A stretch of DNA of 64,000 nt from Diphasiastrum complanatum. Lineage: Eukaryota; Streptophyta; Lycopodiopsida; Lycopodiales; Lycopodiaceae. Shown here piece by piece: positions 56,894 through 64,000 of the stretch; the first letter of the stretch is position 1, and the number at the start of each line of letters is the position of its first letter. The notes below the pieces were generated by a model. That model had not been told where the DNA came from and made no database searches. It saw nothing but the letters and a program-made list of their open reading frames with translations. Location: NCBI GenBank assembly GCA_029204225.1, contig CM055108.1, positions 11,129,782 to 11,193,781 of the forward strand. The letters run 5' to 3'. The translations under genes and the position numbers were made by a program.

Positions 56894-57069
56894 GTCGATC
56901 AGTCTATGTGTTGTCGTGCTAATGACTCCTACAAAAAGAGCCGGATATGGATCACGGAACTGACAAGACCAAGAATTCTCTGCTCCTCGCTGGATCTCCC
57001 TATAAAGTCTGCAATACTATGTGAAAAAAAAGGCTACAAAATAACAATCTCTCTCTCTCCCTCTCTCTC

Positions 57070-58090
57070 GCGACTGGTCATGGTCCTTGAGAGTGCAGTT
57101 TCCAGCTAGTAGAGAAACAAAGAAAGGAAAAATGTGAAAGAAGCTGAGTATGGATGTTGTTGAATCCCTTGATTTATTTATGTGGTGAAGATCAACAACT
57201 CATGGACATATAAGTATTGTAGGCTGCAATCCATTCGCTAGATATGTCGTTGGTAGCTACATCTGCTGCTACAGTTGCACAGCACGCCAGTTTGTGCAAC
57301 TGATTCTCCAGTTTGTCCTTGATGTGTGCATTCCATTCTCCAGTATAGGATTCTGGCCATAAGTTGGCGGGTTCATTAGAGCCGCCAAGCTCAAGAGAGT
57401 GGTCAAGTTCGCAACTATTGGATAGTAGCCAATGTGTTCACCACCTGGAAGTCCTCTTGCACGCTGCCTGGAGTCAGCTCGGGGTCTGGATACATGCCAT
57501 CCTGTGGTGGATGCTTTACTTCCTTTAACCATGAACAGTGGAGCTTTTGCCTCGTGCTGAATAGTGTATATTGTCTCATGCTGAACTTCTATGACATCCT
57601 AACTTTGATGGTTTTGGAGACGTCCATTGTGGAATACCTTTTTGCTTCCGCAAGAGTAAGAAAATTTTGATACAAACATTTGTGACAGTTTTTTCAATTT
57701 GGGGCTATGATTGAATCAGGGTGACTATCAAGCAGCTTTCATTTCCTCTGTTTTTTTGGAACAGCAAAGTTAGATGGGCTTGATCACATCAACTACTACA
57801 GTTAAAAAAAAAAGGAGGAATAAATATGAACGAGCCTCAAGAGTCTTGACTAAAGCGACAAAAAAGAGATGCTTATTGTCCCTCAAGGGCCACTAAGACT
57901 AGACGCCACTTTTCTACCTCAACCTCATTTCCTCAATAGCACATGTCTGAGTTAGAATCACATACATACATTCAACATAGATATTCAGCCGCATGAGAAA
58001 ACAATCCACAATCAGCCTCTTGCCATCGTCAAAAACATCGGCCGCCACCCAAAATGCAAACCATCTACAGTCAACATCCGGCCGCCTGTC
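57070..58090. other. Stretch without recognisable gene
   Basis: Short open frames on both strands near 57269-57670 have no recognised homology and overlap one another. No repeats are obvious. Confidence 0.35.
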
Positions 58091-58285
58091 AATGGGTTAC
58101 ATCCGACGAGTTACATCTGACGAATTACATCCGACGAGTTCCATCCGATGTCTAGAACTGATGAATTGCATCCTGACGAGTTGCATCCGACGTCTAGAAT
58201 CAACGAGTTGCATCCGATGTCTAGAGCCGACGAGTTGCATCCAATGATTTGCATCCAACAAGTTACATCCGACGAGTTGCAGAAT
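58091..58285. repeat. Minisatellite of CATCCGACGAGTT units
   Basis: About a dozen imperfect 13-15-base units (CGAGTTGCATCCGA-like) occur in tandem, some alternating with a GTCTAGAA(C/T) spacer. The Cys/Ile/Arg-rich frames across it are repeat artefacts. Confidence 0.85.
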
Positions 58286-59543
58286 TAAAGCCAACAAAAT
58301 CCTAGAATCTATGGAACATAGCCTCATCATGAATCCTACAATTTCAAAAGATGATCTTAAAAATCCTATACAAAACAAAATTTTCAAGCTATAGAATCGT
58401 GAAAAATATTTGTTTGTCATTTAAAGTCCTACACTAAATTTCACTTGTTATCCAATCAAACATAAGACATTCGATAAAATCTTGCCATTGAACTATCATT
58501 CGAAATTTTTAAAAAATTAACTTCTTTTGATATGGCTTGTTTTCAATACAATAAATTTAAGTTTCCTTGGCTAATTCATTGATATGGTATCGTAACAGCT
58601 TGTTCAAATTTTCATTTCCATGTAGCATTTTATAAAATAGTATTGAGTGTTTGTAATTTTGTATAATTTCATAAGATATAATGAGCATCACTGATACACA
58701 TATACACGATGCAAATCCCATCATGAAACTAAGAAAAATTGCATTATTCAACATGTAAAGTACATTTACAAACCTACATTCTGACAAAATTTTACAGCAA
58801 AATGAATCCCAATCAATCCTAAAAGTGATGGAGGATGCACAAATAAAAGATCTAGATCCAAACTATAAGCTAGAATCAAGACTAGTTACCAAAACTAGCA
58901 AACTTGGCATTTAACTCCACATTAGGCACATAGATTTGATCAAATAAACCAAAGTAAAGTACAGAAAGCTTCTCAGACTTGTAAATAGGTTCAGTACCTT
59001 CCAAATCAAGCAATTAATGCATAAGAACACTCACATCCAATAGCTAGAATTTGCCACCAAAAGATAATGTGATAGAAGTGGAAAAACTCGATTTTTCTTG
59101 ATATTTGGATGGAAATCCCATCATACATTTATACTTTTCAAGCTCGGATATGAGCATATTAGGGCACCTCTGAACTTATCATACCCTAACCCTAACATCT
59201 AGGCTATCGCTACACACACACACACACACATCTTAAGCTCTAGGGCTTCAACAACATATTTCATTGGCCCCAACCCCCATCACCATCTATCACCAACATT
59301 TGCAATCCAATGCAATGCAAAATTGTGATTTTTCAATGATTCCATCTATAAATGTTCACATTTTTAAAGGATTCCTTGGATACATGTTATGTTACTTTTT
59401 TGTTTGATCACCCTATTTATATGTTATAATGCTACTCCCAATGGTTAGTTATTTGCTACTCCCAAGCCTAACATCTATCTAGGGTGTGATTGTGGCACAA
59501 TGCAATTAGGTTAGAATGGTTTTGCATACCTATCTACCACACC
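58286..59543. other. AT-rich stretch without recognisable gene
   Basis: Nothing supported except a (CA)n run at 59212-59230. Confidence 0.4.
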
Positions 59544-59623
59544 TGCTTACTATTAATACTCTGGTCATTAAGATGATGCACACGCTTACTATTAATACTC
59601 TGGTCATTAAGATGATGCACACG
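59544..59623. repeat. 40-base tandem duplication
   Basis: GCTTACTATTAATACTCTGG and the following 20 bases are repeated exactly (59544-59583, 59584-59623). Confidence 0.92.
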
Positions 59624-60425
59624 CACCTTGGAAAGTTGCTAGTTCATGTACAAGAAGCCCATATCTCTATGAAAGAGATGAGTGGGCAAGATGCAAGTGT
59701 AGTTCAAGCAAAATCAAGTGAAGTTATCAATTTCTTGGTTCACAATGTACAAAGCTCTATTCCATGATTTTATGATATATGCTTTTTGTCATTACATCTA
59801 TTTCATGATTTAAAATGCACCTATTTGTTATAGCTTAATTTGGTTTTACAATATTCTTTGTCTATCATAAATGATTTTTCATACATCACCTAATCACCTA
59901 CATTAAGCACTACCACTATTAAAAGGTTAATTGACAACCATTTCCTTACGTGTAAAAAATTTACTAGGTTTTCACGGTTCATTTTTTGAAAAGCTGATTT
60001 CTGCAGCATCTAACATTCTTGAGGATATTACATCACCCCCTTGCAAACAAGTAGTTGAATTACGCCCAACATCCATTTGGAAAGCATTCTTAGCCGTTTT
60101 CCATGTTGAAAGATCATCATAAGGAATTACAAGAGAAGATACAAAAGAGCGGCAAATATAAGATGTGATGTCTACAATATATCTCTAGATAAGCCCTACA
60201 AGTACTCAAAAGTCAAAATTCGTGTCCAATAACAAAAACTAAATAAAATAAAGAACTACACTAACTTTATGGTTGAGAATGAATATTCTATTAAACCCTT
60301 CCACAAAGTTCAATAGTCCTCGTTAACATCTTAATCCACCTACATTGCCATAACTTTACAACCTTACATTGTGAATAAGATACCAAAAAATTAATGTGTG
60401 GCAATACCCTAAGAGCAAAGTCCAA
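59624..60425. other. Stretch without recognisable gene
   Basis: Short frames only (for example 59624-59767), with no homology recognised. Confidence 0.35.
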
Positions 60426-61140
60426 GTCACTTTTTGGTTGCAAAAAGATCACTCCTATCATCATAACTGAGTTGCCAAAAAGATCACTCCTATCATCACT
60501 TTTTGGTTGCAAAAAGATCACTCCTATCCGGAACGGGACGCGTTCCGTTCCGGAAGTTCACCAACAAAAAAAATTTAAAAATACATTCCGTTTTAACAAA
60601 GGAATCAAAGTATTAAGGAACAAAAGCGCAATTCTTGGATTAACGTGAGCTTAAGAACATAGCTCAGATAGCGATTCTAGGATGAACATGAGCTACAAGA
60701 ACTTCATTCAATTTTGCCAGATTTTTTAGAATTAAGCAGCTCTCTATCAGCAGTCGGATAAGATACGCATTATCTAGCGTCAGAGAATACACGGCCCTCG
60801 AGATAGAGGGTGACGTGAGTTTTCAAATATAGCATTAAATTTCGTGCATAACCGAGATATGGAATGCAATGCAGAAAAAAAAAAGGCCAGTCATCTGAAT
60901 ATGTGCACAGCGCAGTGACAAACTAGCCCAGCAGCAACAAAAAGCCATACGCAAAATAGTAACTTCTTCAATTTTGTTTCTGCTTGAATTGTTTGTTTTG
61001 CTGTATATCTGGCATCCCTCAGTGTATTATCAAGAAGAAGGAAGATCGCGGCCAGTTTAACACCTGTTTTTTTATTTTTAAGAAAACGTTCTGACCTATT
61101 ACGTTTCGGAACGTACTGTACGTTCCTTACAATACGTTCC
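60426..61140. repeat. Repeat block with GTTCCG-type inverted ends
   Basis: AAAAAGATCACTCCTATC occurs three times (60440-60535). At 60528-60555 CCGGAACGGGACGCGTTCCG lies within a near-palindrome. Related GTTCCGAAC/GTTCGGAAC strings recur at 61085-61145 and 61378-61415. It may be a decayed inverted-repeat transposon. Confidence 0.45.
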
Positions 61141-61640
61141 GAACGGGTTTCTAAGCACCATAATGTGTGCGAATATTTGTATTTATTTGCATGAGCATTT
61201 ACTAGAAAGCAATATATTATTGAGTTGACTTCTACCAAGTCAAGTGCAATAACAACCAAGCAAAAGTCTAAGAATATTTGAAAGGCATATTAATTGTACC
61301 TACCATAAGCACAACAGGAAACTAAGCTTCATATATCATGGAAAGAAAAGAGGATCTCAACACTTGAACTATTGTACGTTCCGAACAGTTTGTTCCCCAA
61401 AAGGGTCGGAACGGGTTTCTAAGCACCATAATGTGTGCGAATATTTGTGTTTATTTGCAAGAGCATTTATAAGAAAGCAATATATTATTAAGTTGACTTC
61501 TATCAAGTCAAGTGCAATAACAACCAAGCAAAAGTCTAAGAATATTTGAAAGGCATATTAATTGTACCTACCATAAGCACAACAGGAAACTAAGCTTCAT
61601 ATATCATGGAAAGGAAAGAGGATCTTAAACACTTGAACTA
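61141..61640. repeat. ~232-base direct duplication, period 268
   Basis: 61141-61372 and 61409-61640 are nearly identical (start GAACGGGTTTCTAAGCACCA, end CACTTGAACTA). They are separated by a 36-base segment containing another GTTCCGAAC string. Confidence 0.9.
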
Positions 61641-62648
61641 CCTAAGAGGGACTTGGAAGTTGGTATTTTTTACCTTCTTGATCACTATCAAACTGAGATT
61701 CCACTGCTTATAGAAGGTAGCTCTTAGACATATTGGCAACTAAGAATAGAAAAGCAGCATATTGCTTGCAACATATTGAAACAGTAGCATATTGATTCCA
61801 ACACGAATGATCTCAAACAAGAATAGAATCATCCACAATACAACATAGATTTATATCATGGTATCTGCCCCAAATTTACAAACAGATGATCCTCTTTTGT
61901 TTCATTGAGCCCACTCATGAAAGTTTGCACAATGAATAGGATGCATTATCTGCTACAAAATCCCTATCATTGTTATCAACACCCAAGAGTAACTCAATCT
62001 TCATGCCTCCATAACTTTCATGAAGGCCAGGAGTTGATACTGTTCAACAATTCAAAAAAATGAAATAAAATCGTCCAAGACAGGTTTCTTGACCGCAACC
62101 CTTCTGATGAAGCAGGCTCATCGAAAAATTTGACAAATCAGCTACTTACATTGTCAAATAACATAGAATTCAAAAAAGCTTATAGCAAGTATGTTACATG
62201 CTCAGATTTAAGCAGGAACGATCGGTCAACCACATCAAATTCCAATCTACGACGTGCTACACTTTCTTGTGATTCTGGTCACTGTCATTCAACCCAAACC
62301 TGTAGATTATGGCAAGTATCAAGCTACATAAGCAATGAACTCCAAGAAATTTTTTTCATAAACCAGAACCACTTGATATCCTCATTGATAGAAGCAAAGT
62401 TTCTAGATTTTTTCTTCAGAATAACTAGGCTGGCTTCTACAATGACACTTCCCACCAAGAAGCCACAGAAGAAAGCAACCACATATCACACCTGATGCAT
62501 GATTTACACAGTTGGTGAACAATTCTCCTGAAAAGGGCACTGAATCGTTTAAAATCTAAATACATTATAAAAGGCAACCTATTACAGACTGATCAAACAA
62601 TGCAAACAATACAATGAGAATCAGTTTTTACATGACATGAAGAAAGTA
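61641..62648. other. Non-coding stretch, likely including the 3' UTR of the MOS11-like gene
   Basis: No conserved frame. The part adjoining 62649 is presumably 3' UTR on the minus strand. Confidence 0.35.
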
Positions 62649-62793
62649 CTACCTTATTGCTCTTGCTTTCTTCTTCTCCCTTTCAACTGACTGTCCTACA
62701 TTTGCATATGATGCTAGGCCAAACCTTGCCAAGCGAGCCTCCTTCTTTGCCTCCTCAGTAACAATACTTTTACTACCCTCGAGACCTCCAAAT
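62649..62793 (-). CDS. MOS11: Last exon of a MOS11-like mRNA-export protein
   Basis: Minus-strand exon after a TTACAAG acceptor, 47 codons from the completed Arg of RFGG to KKKARAIR and TAG at 62649. It shows the repeated signature of plant MOS11 and animal CIP29/SARNP-type proteins: EEAKKEARLARFG followed by a second EREKKKARAIR block. MOS11 works with the THO/TREX machinery in nuclear mRNA export. Earlier exons with RAERFG repeats should lie to the right, beyond the window or in the unassigned 62794-64000 stretch, where I see none. The ending is slightly shorter than usual (family members normally continue after ARALRF). The exon could belong to a live gene or to an isolated copy. The symbol is by motif resemblance. 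Confidence 0.5.
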
Positions 62794-64000
62794 CTTGTAA
62801 ATAGCCCAAAAGCTCATGTTAGTTGGGTGTCCTTTATAAAAACACTATTTTATGAAGCATGGGTAGCCCAAAATTTATTGTACAGTAAGAGCTAATCGGT
62901 GCACTCTGTCCATTAAAGTGGTATAAAAGAGACATAAATCTTCAAGTGTTCTTCCATTTGCCTTCCTGGACTGTTCTACCCTCTGTGCACTGCTCAAGAA
63001 AAGGCACTATACCTAACCCCTGGACAACCAGAAACTTCACATACCAGAAATTGGAAACAAGAACCTCAACAATATATGTTGAAAGCCATGAAAAATATGT
63101 GGTGCTGTTGATTAAGTACAGTGCAAAAAATGAGAGAGACCATAACAAAGAAGTTTTTAACATGGATCCAAAATGGGTATGAATCTCACCAAAAAAACAA
63201 ACCTTTTGATCAAAACTGATCTATAGGACTCTTTTGCATGGACAAACAAACCACCCCCTAATCATGAAACTAATAAAACACATTTCACCCCCCATATTAT
63301 TAGAATCATTTGCCAATCTGGAAAGCAAGTCTCTTTATAGGACATACAAGTAACAAAGTTTCCCAAATCATATTTAGATACTTCCAAAATGTTCGTAAGA
63401 AAAACCTGCACATAAAAAAATGCAAGAACTAAAAGTAGTTCCATTTATCTAATTGTATCTTCCACCTTAGTTCTGTCAGTTCTATATAAATCTTTTTGAT
63501 ACTTGAACATATCCAAATTATAGTTGCAAGGTATTGAAAACCGGACTTGTTTCGAACAACATTCTAAGCGTTCTGTTTAGCATGTTGTATACTAAGATGA
63601 CTCATTGTCTAGCCTTGGGTCAGGGGAAGCATGGCAGTTTAGGCTATAACAGGTGGTTAACATTTGGTGTGAACTGCAGTTAGCTATGGGCCATATGGCT
63701 GGAGAAGTGACCCTTGGACACCTAGACTAGATTTGAGGGAGCAATTGCACAAGAAGCACCTGGTGAAGTGGCCTTATCCTGTGTATATGTAAGTGGTATG
63801 AGAGGCATTAATAAAGGCATTCCAATCAGTCATGGCTTAAACTCATGACAACTGCCAGTGATTTTCCAGACTAGGCTAGACATCCCCATAGTGGGAGGGG
63901 ATATGCTGGTATAGTTACAAACAATCACAAACATGGCATCACATAAAGCATAAAATATGACTATAAATGATGAACGGTGAATAATCTCTTTCAAAGATTA
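62794..64000. other. Non-coding stretch right of the MOS11-like exon
   Basis: Probably intron if the MOS11-like gene is real. No other exon, repeat or transposon was recognised. Confidence 0.35.

Noticed and set aside
57269-57670. Opposing frames of 78-87 codons
   Set aside because: They overlap on both strands, and neither has a recognised domain, splice sites or repeats.
58097-58420. Frames rich in Arg, Met and Cys repeats near 58.1-58.4 kb
   Set aside because: They arise from the minisatellite; there are no start context, introns or homology.

Overview
The window is nuclear DNA of a land plant with a large, repeat-rich genome. The evidence is plant-type Ty3/gypsy and Ty1/copia LTR retrotransposons, tRNA-iMet primer sites (TGGTATCAGAGC), spliced genes with GT/AG introns, a last exon resembling the plant mRNA-export protein MOS11, and a fragment of the vacuolar H+-ATPase subunit d gene. 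The species cannot be read from the sequence; a fern, a gymnosperm or another large-genome plant would fit (inference). No rRNA, tRNA, CRISPR or prokaryotic operon was seen.

Layout. (1) 1-12394: two copies of one Ty3 family facing each other tail to tail. The + copy has decayed pol, an extra ~950-codon reading frame after pol, a polypurine tract (PPT) and a 3' LTR (6964-7699). The - copy (8280 to ~12394) keeps its LTR and the same extra frame. (2) 12395-21452: a third Ty3 element (- strand) that lost RT/RNase H. Inside it sits a very young non-autonomous copia-like element (12946-17519) with near-identical 701-bp LTRs and an intact 718-codon Gag-protease ORF. (3) 21480-25480: a rotted + strand Ty3 pol, then almost featureless sequence. 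(4) 25480-37623: an old + strand Copia split by two later Copia insertions, 25703-30642 (+, TSD AAAGT) and 30874-35671 (-, TSD TACCT). Deleting both rejoins the host element's reading frame. (5) 37624-41220: possible exons of an unrecognised - strand gene and local duplications. (6) 41680-42921: a hairpin, (CT)n arrays and a V-ATPase d fragment. (7) 43020-50976: a compact cluster of five unusual genes unlike retroelements. These are a two-exon ORF (+), a three-exon ORF (-), a histone-H3-fold protein with a long C-terminal extension (-), an ORF of unknown family (+) and a multi-exon transposase-like gene (-). A repeat-rich divergent promoter region lies at 46264-47350. (8) 50977 to ~55170: a second Gag-only copia-like element. 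(9) 55170-57070: further V-ATPase d fragments, one inverted relative to the 42-kb copy. (10) 57070-64000: mostly non-coding DNA with minisatellites and tandem duplications, and the MOS11-like last exon at 62649-62793.

How it works together. Most of the window is nested retrotransposon. The Gag-only elements must borrow reverse transcriptase and integrase from full-length relatives. The 43-51 kb cluster is the part not explained by retrotransposons. Its genes use AT-rich introns, several carry stops explicable by C-to-T change (the pattern left by methylated, silenced DNA), and the block is bracketed by inverted V-ATPase d repeats. It may be a large, decayed DNA element or captured gene block; this is inference.
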